5,952 nucleotides of DNA from Bacteroidales bacterium (lineage in GTDB: Bacteria > Bacteroidota > Bacteroidia > Bacteroidales > JAFGXI01). Both the position numbers and the translations under genes were made by a program. The stretch spans positions 1-5,952 of the forward strand of contig JALSQC010000001.1 of assembly GCA_026985625.1 (NCBI GenBank). Reading direction: 5' to 3'. Below are positions 1 through 5,561 of the stretch, piece by piece; the first letter of the stretch is position 1; each line of letters starts with the position of its first letter. The notes below the pieces were generated by a model. That model worked only from the letters and a program-made list of their open reading frames with translations. It ran no database searches and was not told the origin of the DNA.

Positions 1-591
1 ATGATTGACACAATGGTAGCCTTTGAAGACAACATACAAGCATCTTCAATAATGAACGAATTGCAGTTGCAAAAAAATAAATTTGTATTAATGACAATTC
101 ATCGTCCTGCATTAGTTGATGTAAAAAATGAAGTAGAAAAACTTCTTGCACTAATTCAGCATTTATCGGTAAACTACAAAATTGTTTTCCCTATTCATCC
201 ACGCACAGTTAATAATCTTAAGAAATTTGAGCTTTACGATGAATTTAAAAAAATAAAAAACTTAATACTTGGCGAACCAATGGATTATTTTGCTTTCCAA
301 AAACTAATAGCCAATTGCAGTTTTATTTTAACCGATAGTGGCGGCATACAGGAAGAAAGCACTTTCAGGCAGGTTCCTTGTTTAACACTTCGTCCAAATA
401 CCGAACGTCCAAGCACAATAACTTTGGGAACAAACAAATTAATTGAGTTCGATTTAGATAAAATAAAAGCCGAAATATCTGCAATAGAAAACGGCACTTA
501 TAAAAAAGGTGAAATTCCTCCACTTTGGGACGGAAAAACTACAGAGCGGATATTAAAATACATTAATTCGATACAATTATCAGAACAATAA
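1..591 (+). CDS. wecB: UDP-N-acetylglucosamine 2-epimerase (non-hydrolysing), 5'-truncated by the window edge
   Basis: This is the C-terminal half of a WecB/MnaA-type epimerase, which interconverts UDP-GlcNAc and UDP-ManNAc in the cytoplasm for surface polysaccharide synthesis. The 196 visible residues correspond to the second Rossmann domain of a protein usually about 370 residues long. The ATG at base 1 is almost certainly internal, because the first residues (MIDTM) match the family's GN-x-x-ID stretch in mid-protein. Visible motifs are TIHRP (32-36, whose His matches the conserved active-site His of WecB), FPIHP (63-67), the nucleotide-binding TDSGGIQEE (111-119) and TERP (134-137). The C-terminus WDGKTTERIL is also typical. 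One oddity is that HRP is followed by ALVDV, where most relatives have ENVDN. The gene overlaps the convergent engB by 12 nt. The family is certain. The gene symbol is less so, since paralogues serve different glycan pathways and the upstream context is missing. Confidence 0.9.
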   Translation: MIDTMVAFEDNIQASSIMNELQLQKNKFVLMTIHRPALVDVKNEVEKLLALIQHLSVNYKIVFPIHPRTVNNLKKFELYDEFKKIKNLILGEPMDYFAFQKLIANCSFILTDSGGIQEESTFRQVPCLTLRPNTERPSTITLGTNKLIEFDLDKIKAEISAIENGTYKKGEIPPLWDGKTTERILKYINSIQLSEQ

Positions 592-1176
592 ATTTATTTT
601 ATCTATATAATCAAGTAAATCTTCTCTCCCTACTTTAGAGATAGCTGATGTAATAAAGGTTTTAGGAATTTCTTCCCAAGTTTTAAGCATTTCTTTTTTT
701 AATAAATTTAAATTCTTACTTAACATCGAACTCGATAGCTTATCAACTTTTGTAAGAATTATTGAAAATGGAATTTTATTTATTCCCAACCACTCCATAA
801 ACTCGGCATCTATTTTCATAAGCTCGTGTCGCGAATCTATAAGAACAAATAAATTCATAAGGTTTTTCCGTTTTAAAATATAGTCTTGTATAAATTTATG
901 AAATTCTTTGCGTTTTGTTTTCGATGTTTTTGCATAACCATATCCTGGTAAATCTACCAAATACCAATTATCGTTTATTAAAAAATGATTTATAAGTTGT
1001 GTTTTTCCCGGTTTCACCGATGTTTTTGCCATTTTTTTATTATTGACAAGCATATTTATAAGCGATGACTTACCAACGTTAGACCTGCCAATAAAAGCAT
1101 ATTCGGGTTTTGTTGGTGGTGGACATTTTTTTATGTCTGTATTGCTAATTACAAACTCGGCTTTTTTTATTATCAT
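580..1176 (-). CDS. engB: Ribosome biogenesis GTP-binding protein EngB (YihA/YsxC)
   Basis: EngB is a cytoplasmic TRAFAC-class GTPase needed for assembly of the large ribosomal subunit. At 198 residues the protein has normal family length. All G motifs are intact: G1 GRSNVGKS (30-37), G2 region with the PGKTQ stretch (56-60), G3 DLPGYG (75-80), G4 TKVD (142-145) and G5 TSA (176-178). The start MIIKKAEFV fits the usual beginning of the family just ahead of the CPP-x-x-PEYAFIGRSN stretch, so I keep this ATG. The stop codon lies inside the 3' end of the convergent epimerase gene (12 nt shared). Upstream, a strong terminator separates it from the acyl-CoA dehydrogenase gene, so engB probably has its own promoter. 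Only a near-match to the -7 box (TATTTTTA) is visible shortly before the start. Identification is very secure. Confidence 0.97.
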   Translation of the reverse strand: MIIKKAEFVISNTDIKKCPPPTKPEYAFIGRSNVGKSSLINMLVNNKKMAKTSVKPGKTQLINHFLINDNWYLVDLPGYGYAKTSKTKRKEFHKFIQDYILKRKNLMNLFVLIDSRHELMKIDAEFMEWLGINKIPFSIILTKVDKLSSSMLSKNLNLLKKEMLKTWEEIPKTFITSAISKVGREDLLDYIDKINLLF

Positions 1177-1192
1177 TTCTGTAAAAATAAAA

Positions 1193-1226
1193 AAAAGCTG
1201 TCGGTATTAAAAAAACGACAGCTTTT
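1193..1226 (-). terminator. Intrinsic terminator of the acyl-CoA dehydrogenase gene
   Basis: A perfect 11-bp inverted repeat, AAAAGCTGTCG (1193-1203) and CGACAGCTTTT (1216-1226), flanks a 12-nt loop. Read on the minus strand, the GC-rich stem is followed by an uninterrupted T run and then a further T-rich stretch down to about 1181. It begins 18 bp past the stop codon of the acyl-CoA dehydrogenase gene and ends about 17 bp before the engB start. The plus strand lacks an equally good T tract, so it should work mainly on minus-strand transcripts. Confidence 0.9.
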
Positions 1227-1244
1227 AATTTTATAAAATTAATT

Positions 1245-2384
1245 TTATTTTAATAAACCTCTGGATATTACAATTTGTTGAATCTCTGATGTTCCTTCGT
1301 AAATCTGGGTTAATTTTGCTTCACGCATTAAACGTTCAACGTGATACTCTTTAACGTATCCGTAACCTCCAAAAATTTGAACAGCCTCGGTTGTAACTTT
1401 CATTGCTGTTTCGGCAGCTTTATATTTTGCCAAAGCACTTGCATGATTAATATCTTTATGTTGGTCTTTTGTCCATGCTGCTTTATAAACTAACAATCTT
1501 GCAGCCTCAACCTCAGTTTCCATATCTGCAAGTTTAAAAGCAATTGCTTGATGATAAGCTATAGGTTTTCCAAAAGCTTTACGTTCTTTTGCATATTGTA
1601 TAGCTCTATCTAAAGCTCCTTGTGCAATTCCCAAAGCTTGAGATGCTATTCCTATTCTGCCTCCTGCAAGTATTTTCATTGCAAATTTAAAACCAAACCC
1701 ATCGTCGCCAATACGGTTTTCTTTTGGAACTTTAACATCGGTAAACATTAACGAGTGTGTATCAGACGAACGCATACCCATTTTGTTCTCGTGTGGTCCT
1801 ATTTCAAAGCCCGGAGTTCCTTTTTCTACAATAAAAGCATTAATTCCGTTATGTCCTTTCTCGGGGTGAGTATGTGCTATTACTATGTAATATTGTGCCG
1901 TACTACCATTGGTTATCCAATTTTTTGTTCCGTTTAATAAATAATGGTCACCTTTATCAATAGCTGTTGTTCTTTGTTTTGTAGCATCAGAACCTGCCTC
2001 GGGTTCCGATAAACAAAAAGCTCCTATAACTTCTCCCGTTGCAAGCGGAACAAGGTATTTTTGTTTTTGTTCTTCGGTTCCGTATTTTTCTAAACCCCAG
2101 CAAACAAGCGAATTATTTACCGACATAACAACTGCTGCTGCCGAATCTACTTTTGATATTTCTTCCATTGCCAAAACATAAGATATGGTATCCATTCCTC
2201 CCCCACCATATTTTGGGTCAACCATCATTCCCAAGAAACCCAACTCTCCCATTTTTTTTATTTGTTCTGCAGGAAAAATTCCTTTTTCATCGCGTTCTAT
2301 AATACCGGGTAATAATTCTTGACGTGCAAAATCACGTGCTGCATCTTTTATCATTTGATGCTCCTCTGTAAAACCAAAATCCAT
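1245..2384 (-). CDS. Acyl-CoA dehydrogenase, short-chain/butyryl-CoA type
   Basis: This is a soluble FAD flavoenzyme that oxidises an acyl-CoA to the trans-2-enoyl-CoA and passes electrons to electron-transfer flavoprotein. At 379 residues it is full length. The N-terminal helical domain covers roughly 1-120. The signature FCLSEPEAGSDA (123-134) and the WITNG stretch (156-160) line the flavin and substrate site in the central beta domain. The C-terminal helical domain carries ERKAFGKPI (267-275), the FGGYGY stretch (338-343) and IYEGTSEIQ (361-369). E363 in that last motif is at the position of the catalytic base in butyryl- and short-chain enzymes, as opposed to the isovaleryl and long-chain pattern. 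No etfAB, hydratase or thiolase gene is adjacent, so the pathway (fatty-acid or amino-acid breakdown, or a reverse butyrate route) cannot be fixed. The gene is monocistronic, with a -7 box upstream and a terminator downstream. The family is certain. Exact chain-length preference is inferred from similarity. Confidence 0.95.
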   Translation of the reverse strand: MDFGFTEEHQMIKDAARDFARQELLPGIIERDEKGIFPAEQIKKMGELGFLGMMVDPKYGGGGMDTISYVLAMEEISKVDSAAAVVMSVNNSLVCWGLEKYGTEEQKQKYLVPLATGEVIGAFCLSEPEAGSDATKQRTTAIDKGDHYLLNGTKNWITNGSTAQYYIVIAHTHPEKGHNGINAFIVEKGTPGFEIGPHENKMGMRSSDTHSLMFTDVKVPKENRIGDDGFGFKFAMKILAGGRIGIASQALGIAQGALDRAIQYAKERKAFGKPIAYHQAIAFKLADMETEVEAARLLVYKAAWTKDQHKDINHASALAKYKAAETAMKVTTEAVQIFGGYGYVKEYHVERLMREAKLTQIYEGTSEIQQIVISRGLLK

Positions 2385-2432
2385 AATATTTTTTAATTTA
2401 AGATGTTATTTATTTATTACTTTATTTATTTA

Positions 2433-2440
2433 CAAATATA
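2433..2440 (-). promoter_or_regulatory. Candidate Bacteroidetes -7 box for the acyl-CoA dehydrogenase gene
   Basis: The minus strand reads TATATTTG, a perfect TAnnTTTG box, ending 48 nt before the ATG at 2384. This would give a 5' leader of about 40 nt. No TTTG or TTG -33 box is visible at the expected distance upstream. The region is nearly all A and T, so chance matches are possible. Confidence 0.5.
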
Positions 2441-2496
2441 CATTTTTTAATTGTTATTTTATAATTTTAATATCGATAAAATATAATAAATTTTAA

Positions 2497-3285
2497 TTAT
2501 GTAGTTTTATATTTTTTTATTACTTTATACAAAATAAAGAATCCTATTAAAACAAACGGAATACTAAGAATTTGTCCCATATCTATAGGCAACGATTGTT
2601 CAAATTCTACTTGTTTATCTTTAATAAATTCTATAAAAAATCTTGCCGAAAATAAAAGTATTAAAAATAATCCGAAAATATAACCTTGTTTTTTCCATAC
2701 TTGTTTTTTGTAGTATAAATAAAAAAGTATTACAAATATTGTTAAATACGATAGCGACTCATAAATTTGTGTAGGATGTCGCGGTATATTATCTATGCGT
2801 TCAAAAACAAAAGCCCACGGAACAGTTGTTGGTATCCCAAAAATCTCCGAGTTCATTAAGTTTCCTATACGAACAAAAGCTCCCGATATTGCAACTACTA
2901 TAACAATCTTATCTAAAATCCACAAGTAAGGTTTTTTATATTTTCTAACAAACAACCATAATGCTATTAATATTCCTATTGCTGCTCCGTGACTGGCTAA
3001 TCCGCCTTTCCATATCTGAAAAACTTCAATTAAATGATGCGAGTAATAATCGGGTTGATAAAATAATACGTGTCCCAAACGAGCTCCTATTATTGTTCCC
3101 AAGCCTACATAAATTGTTAATTTATCGAGTAAATCTTGTTTTATGTTTTCGTTATCAAACATATGTTTAATAATGTAATACGATACTAAAAAAGCCAAAG
3201 CAAATAATAAACCGTACCATCTTACTTCTAGTCCGCCTAATTTAAATATTTGTGGAGCAACATTCCAGTGTATAAAATTTATCAT
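2497..3285 (-). CDS. lgt: Prolipoprotein diacylglyceryl transferase
   Basis: Lgt is an inner-membrane enzyme that transfers diacylglycerol from phosphatidylglycerol to the lipobox cysteine of prelipoproteins, the first step of lipoprotein maturation. The 262-residue protein has several hydrophobic membrane segments. Family landmarks appear in order: VRWYGL (21-26), GARLGHVLFY (67-76), the GGLASHGA stretch with H99, and the signature VRIGNLMNSE (138-147), in which R139, N142, N145 and E147 match the conserved set. RHPTQIYE (169-176), ARFFIEF (214-220, equivalent to the second essential Arg region) and GQILSIP (237-243) follow. No key residue appears missing. The start gives the usual short cytoplasmic or periplasmic lead-in before WYGL. 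The gene lies 58 bp downstream of a DUF218 gene on the same strand, so the two may be cotranscribed, though a separate -7 box is present. There is no obvious terminator past the stop. Confidence 0.97.
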   Translation of the reverse strand: MINFIHWNVAPQIFKLGGLEVRWYGLLFALAFLVSYYIIKHMFDNENIKQDLLDKLTIYVGLGTIIGARLGHVLFYQPDYYSHHLIEVFQIWKGGLASHGAAIGILIALWLFVRKYKKPYLWILDKIVIVVAISGAFVRIGNLMNSEIFGIPTTVPWAFVFERIDNIPRHPTQIYESLSYLTIFVILFYLYYKKQVWKKQGYIFGLFLILLFSARFFIEFIKDKQVEFEQSLPIDMGQILSIPFVLIGFFILYKVIKKYKTT

Positions 3286-3302
3286 ATTTTAATATTTTTT
3301 TA

Positions 3303-3310
3303 CAAATTTA
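3303..3310 (-). promoter_or_regulatory. Candidate -7 box for lgt
   Basis: The minus strand reads TAAATTTG, a perfect match to TAnnTTTG, 17 nt before the lgt ATG. A TTTG lies upstream at 3326-3329, but its 15-nt spacing is shorter than the usual 19-21. The call is therefore tentative. If it is real, lgt has a very short leader of about 10 nt. Confidence 0.4.
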
Positions 3311-3343
3311 AAATTTTAATATAATCAAAAAAGTTAAAATTTG

Positions 3344-4000
3344 TTATTTGTCATAATCGATATTCTTACCAAATGTGCCACGTATCCTTTCTTTTTTTGT
3401 TTGTCTCTTTTTTATTGATATAAAATTTTTTACAAATGCTTGTTTAAAATTTATTTGCGGATTTATTTTTGGTATAGAATCTACTATTCGTATAGATGCC
3501 GGAAGACAGTGCAGCTTTGGTATTTTTTTTCGTATAAAATGTTTTAATAATTCGGTTTGATAAGGGTCTGAGGCAAAAGCTATACGTTTAAATTTTAACG
3601 AATCTGCTATTTTTACCGAGAAATAAATATTTTCGGTACTATGTTCTGCTTTCTGCTCTATAAATATATTATTAGAATCTATACCTAATTTTATTGCATA
3701 CAAACGCATAATTTTACTCTCGATATATGGAGTATAAACTGCCGAACCTGAGAAAATTATATTTTTTGTTATATGTTTATTATATAAATAATAAGCCCAA
3801 TAAACTCTTAATTTCATTACTTTGTCCCAATTAGGTTTGTTAAAAGGGACTCCCGGAACTATAATAACATCAAAATCTCCGTTAGAAAGTTCTCTTTTTA
3901 ATATTCTCTCGGATTGATGCGAAAAAGTTATACACGATACAAAACTTAAAAATATAAATATAATAACTATGTTATAAGGTTTAATTATTTTTTTTTGCAT
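3344..4000 (-). CDS. DUF218 (YdcF/SanA/ElyC-like) family protein, probable lipoprotein
   Basis: The 218-residue protein belongs to the DUF218 superfamily. Characterised relatives such as SanA and ElyC affect envelope integrity and peptidoglycan or polysaccharide precursor metabolism, but their biochemistry is poorly defined. The supporting core elements are VIIVPG (45-50), IIFSGSA (81-87) followed by the conserved Glu in YIESKIM (92-98), and the E-x-x-A-E-H-S-T-E-N stretch (115-124). SDPYQTELL (144-152) sits where many relatives have a T-S-x-Y-H motif, so the common His is Gln here. The N-terminus is basic (KKIIK), then hydrophobic (11-22), then FVSC with C23. This fits the general lipobox pattern, so the protein is probably anchored by a lipid and faces the periplasm or outer membrane. 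A single N-terminal membrane anchor is the alternative. It lies directly upstream of lgt on the same strand. The start codon is followed by a run of nine A's. Family likely, function unknown. Confidence 0.82.
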   Translation of the reverse strand: MQKKIIKPYNIVIIFIFLSFVSCITFSHQSERILKRELSNGDFDVIIVPGVPFNKPNWDKVMKLRVYWAYYLYNKHITKNIIFSGSAVYTPYIESKIMRLYAIKLGIDSNNIFIEQKAEHSTENIYFSVKIADSLKFKRIAFASDPYQTELLKHFIRKKIPKLHCLPASIRIVDSIPKINPQINFKQAFVKNFISIKKRQTKKERIRGTFGKNIDYDK

Positions 4001-4032
4001 AAAAAAATTTTTATAAAAATAATTAGTTTATT

Positions 4033-4063
4033 TTTGTTTAAGCCTAATTAATAATTATATTTG
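4033..4063 (+). promoter_or_regulatory. rpsT promoter (Bacteroidetes sigma-ABfr type)
   Basis: A TTTG -33 box (4033-4036) and a TATATTTG -7 box (4056-4063) are separated by exactly 19 nt, the consensus spacing for the primary sigma factor of Bacteroidetes. Transcription should begin near 4070, giving a leader of about 34 nt with no Shine-Dalgarno sequence. This is the cleanest promoter in the window and the main marker of phylum. Confidence 0.85.
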
Positions 4064-4103
4064 CAGCCCAAAATAAATAATTTATAATTAAAATTAATAA
4101 AAA

Positions 4104-4358
4104 ATGGCAAATCATAAGTCATCATTAAAAAGAATAAGACAAACTGAAAAACGAAGATTGCATAATAAATATTATGCCAAAACTATGCGTAATGCTCTAA
4201 AAAAATTAAGAGCCACAACCGATAAAAAAGCAGCAGAAGAATTATACCCCAAATTAGTTTCTATGCTTGATAAATTAGCAAAGAAAAATATTATACATAA
4301 AAATAAAGCTGCAAACTTAAAAAGCAAAGTATCAAAACATATAAACTCATTAAAATAA
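4104..4358 (+). CDS. rpsT: 30S ribosomal protein S20
   Basis: S20 is a primary 16S rRNA-binding protein of the small subunit body. The 84-residue product has the expected length, is rich in Lys and Arg and is almost entirely helical in character. The start MANHKSSLKRIRQTEKRR is diagnostic of S20 (N-terminal MANxKSAxKRxR pattern). The C-terminal half K-N-I-I-H-K-N-K-A-A-N-L-K-S-K also matches the family, with the conserved HKNKAA segment. The gene is monocistronic. A consensus promoter precedes it and an intrinsic terminator follows about 30 nt after the stop. It is divergent from the DUF218 gene. Confidence 0.98.
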   Translation: MANHKSSLKRIRQTEKRRLHNKYYAKTMRNALKKLRATTDKKAAEELYPKLVSMLDKLAKKNIIHKNKAANLKSKVSKHINSLK

Positions 4359-4387
4359 TAAAGTAAAATTTATTTTCTTTATTATAT

Positions 4388-4425
4388 AAAAAAGCTGTTC
4401 GTTTTTAGTTAACAACAGCTTTTTT
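4388..4425 (+). terminator. Intrinsic terminator of rpsT
   Basis: Inverted arms AAAAAAGCTGTT (4388-4399) and AACAGCTTTTTT (4414-4425) pair perfectly. The loop can extend the stem with GTT (4401-4403) against AAC (4411-4413) around one bulged C. A T-rich tail continues to about 4435. The A run on the left side means it could also stop minus-strand transcription, although no minus-strand gene needs it here. Confidence 0.9.
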
Positions 4426-4488
4426 TGTTTTTATTTAAAAAATATTTATCGTATATTTGCGATAAACTATAAATAATTTATACATTTG
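4424..4488 (+). promoter_or_regulatory. Promoter region of the arsR-TSUP unit (two candidate -7 boxes)
   Basis: Two perfect TAnnTTTG boxes precede the ATG at 4493: TATATTTG (4452-4459) and TACATTTG (4481-4488). The first pairs with a TTTG at 4424-4427 at a long 24-nt spacing and would give a leader of about 27 nt. The second pairs with the TTTG at 4456-4459 at a 21-nt spacing, and transcription would start at or next to the ATG, giving an almost leaderless mRNA. Either way the core promoter overlaps the operator-like inverted repeat. The sequence does not decide between them. Confidence 0.6.
4445..4470 (+). promoter_or_regulatory. Operator-like inverted repeat O1 before arsR
   Basis: TTTATCG (4445-4451) and CGATAAA (4460-4466) form a perfect 7-bp inverted repeat around an 8-nt spacer that is exactly a -7 box, TATATTTG. 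The right arm continues as CGATAAACTAT, and these 11 bases recur at the second site before the permease. A repressor dimer bound here would cover the core promoter. Binding by the adjacent ArsR protein is inferred from position and symmetry. Confidence 0.7.
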
Positions 4489-4492
4489 CAAA

Positions 4493-4774
4493 ATGGAAAC
4501 AAAAAATATTGAACAATTAGCACGATTTGCAAAAGCATTGGGGCATCCTACCCGTGTTGAGATATTAAAACATCTTTCTAACTCATCATGTTGTTTTACA
4601 GGCGATTTAGTTGACATCTTTCCTGTTGCACAATCTACAATATCACAGCATTTAAAAGAATTGAAAAATGCAGGATTAATTCAAGGCGAGGTAAATCCGC
4701 CTAAAATAAAATACTGTATAAATAAAGAAAATTGGGAGAAAGCACGATTGTTGTTTAACGAATTTTTAAAGTAA
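4493..4774 (+). CDS. ArsR/SmtB-family transcriptional repressor
   Basis: This is a small winged-helix dimeric repressor that usually releases DNA on binding a metal(loid) ion or on thiol oxidation or persulfidation. The 93-residue protein has the family start LAKALGHPTRVEILKHL-like stretch (residues 9-28, here beginning LARFAKALGHPTR). It also has the recognition helix region AQSTISQHLKELKNAGLI (46-63) and a wing ending in KYCINKENW (73-81). Cysteines are C33, C34 and C75. The pair C33-C34 lies just ahead of GDLVDI, near the place of the ELCVCDL metal site of classical ArsR, but the Cys are adjacent and a Thr (T36) follows. C75 is in the wing. The sensed ligand is therefore uncertain: arsenite or another soft metal, or a sulfur species. 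The gene is first in a same-strand unit with a TSUP permease and a porin. Operator-like repeats at its promoter suggest autoregulation. Confidence 0.93.
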   Translation: METKNIEQLARFAKALGHPTRVEILKHLSNSSCCFTGDLVDIFPVAQSTISQHLKELKNAGLIQGEVNPPKIKYCINKENWEKARLLFNEFLK

Positions 4775-4790
4775 TATTTTTTTAATAAAA

Positions 4791-4815
4791 TAATCGTTTA
4801 TTTACGATAAACTAT
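4791..4815 (+). promoter_or_regulatory. Operator-like repeat O2 between arsR and the TSUP gene
   Basis: TAATCG (4791-4796), an 8-nt spacer TTTATTTA (4797-4804) and CGATAAACTAT (4805-4815) reproduce the layout of the site before arsR, with identical inner ATCG and CGAT arms, the same spacer length and an identical 11-base right arm. It lies in the 43-bp gap between the two genes and ends 2 nt before the permease ATG. The spacer matches the O1 -7 box at six of eight positions, so it could be a weak internal promoter or a roadblock site. Function is inferred. Confidence 0.65.
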
Positions 4816-4817
4816 TT

Positions 4818-5555
4818 ATGGATATACTGATTTTTATAATATCACTTGTAGCATCATTCGTTTTCTCGCTTGGTGGCGTAGGTGCTGCCATTATTTTAAT
4901 ACCAATACTCGTATCGCTGGGCATACCTGTAAACATTGCCAAACCCGTAGGGCTTTTTTACAATACCGTAAGTCTTACAGGTGCAAGCATTAACAATATA
5001 AAAAATAAACGCTTAGATTTTAAAATAGGCATACCAATAATTATTTCGTCATTTGTTTTTGCTATTGAAGGAGCTTATCTTTCAAAATTTATCTCAAACA
5101 AAGTAATATTATTGCTATTTATAGGATTTCTGCTTTTCTCTGGTTTTATGTTCTTATTTTATAAAAAAAATGACAAAGAAAAATACAGAAACGACCGTCC
5201 GTACTTAAAATTAAGTTTAGTTGGCGGTTTTGCAGGATTATTATCAGGATTACTTGGCATTGGTGGCGGTGGAATTATTTCGCCTTTAATGTTAATGTTG
5301 GGTTTTAACCCTAAAAAAATTACGGCAATTACTGCTTTTGTAGTTCCTTTTTCGTCATTCTCGGGATTTTTAACTTATTGGGCTATGGGTAATATCGATT
5401 GGAAAATTATTGCAATAGCTTCTACAGGCGGAATTATTGGAGCTACATTAGGAACAATTTTTATGCAAAAAAAATTAAATGCGGGAACTGTAAAAAAAAT
5501 ACTTGCAATTATTTTATTATTAATGGCTATTAAACTGATTCTTAAAATATTTTAA
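4818..5555 (+). CDS. TSUP-family (TauE/SafE) membrane anion permease
   Basis: This is an inner-membrane transporter of the 4-toluene sulfonate uptake permease family, formerly DUF81. Members move sulfite, sulfoacetate, thiosulfate-like or other small anions, and some act as exporters. The 245-residue protein has about eight hydrophobic segments arranged as the family's two-fold internal repeat. Repeat 1 has SLGGVGAAIILIP (17-29) then IPVNIAKPVGL (36-46). Repeat 2 has LLGIGGGGIISPLML (145-159) then NPKKITAITAF (164-174). The glycine-rich loops are the family hallmark. A basic, charged linker (KKNDKEKYRNDR, 116-127) separates the halves. The gene follows arsR by 43 bp, with an operator-like repeat in the gap, and is followed after 6 bp by a porin gene. 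The family is secure. Substrate and direction cannot be read from the sequence. Confidence 0.92.
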   Translation: MDILIFIISLVASFVFSLGGVGAAIILIPILVSLGIPVNIAKPVGLFYNTVSLTGASINNIKNKRLDFKIGIPIIISSFVFAIEGAYLSKFISNKVILLLFIGFLLFSGFMFLFYKKNDKEKYRNDRPYLKLSLVGGFAGLLSGLLGIGGGGIISPLMLMLGFNPKKITAITAFVVPFSSFSGFLTYWAMGNIDWKIIAIASTGGIIGATLGTIFMQKKLNAGTVKKILAIILLLMAIKLILKIF

Positions 5556-5561
5556 TTAATT

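Noticed and set aside
285..497. Minus-strand open frame inside the epimerase gene
   Set aside because: It lies wholly inside a well-supported coding region on the other strand and resembles no protein family, so it is a shadow frame.
1755..1937. Plus-strand open frame inside the acyl-CoA dehydrogenase gene
   Set aside because: It is antisense to a strongly conserved enzyme, with no promoter and no recognisable protein features.
2463..2480. ATCGATAAA sequence upstream of the acyl-CoA dehydrogenase gene, resembling the operator arm CGATAAA
   Set aside because: It has no 8-nt spacer or second arm and lacks the ACTAT extension, so it is most likely a chance match in AT-rich DNA. It is also too weak to be an lgt terminator.
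2961..3560. Plus-strand open frames (2961-3170 and 3375-3560) antisense to lgt and the DUF218 gene
   Set aside because: Their hydrophobic, low-complexity translations are what antisense reading of AT-rich membrane-protein genes gives. No start signal was seen.
3988..3996. Run of nine A's (minus strand) just after the DUF218 start codon as a phase-variation switch
   Set aside because: It encodes ordinary Lys codons, and runs of seven to eight A's are common throughout this AT-rich window (for example in the TSUP gene), so there is no specific evidence for slippage.
4435..4617. Minus-strand open frame over the arsR promoter and start
   Set aside because: It covers the operator, the promoter and the conserved start of the ArsR gene, and its translation matches nothing known.
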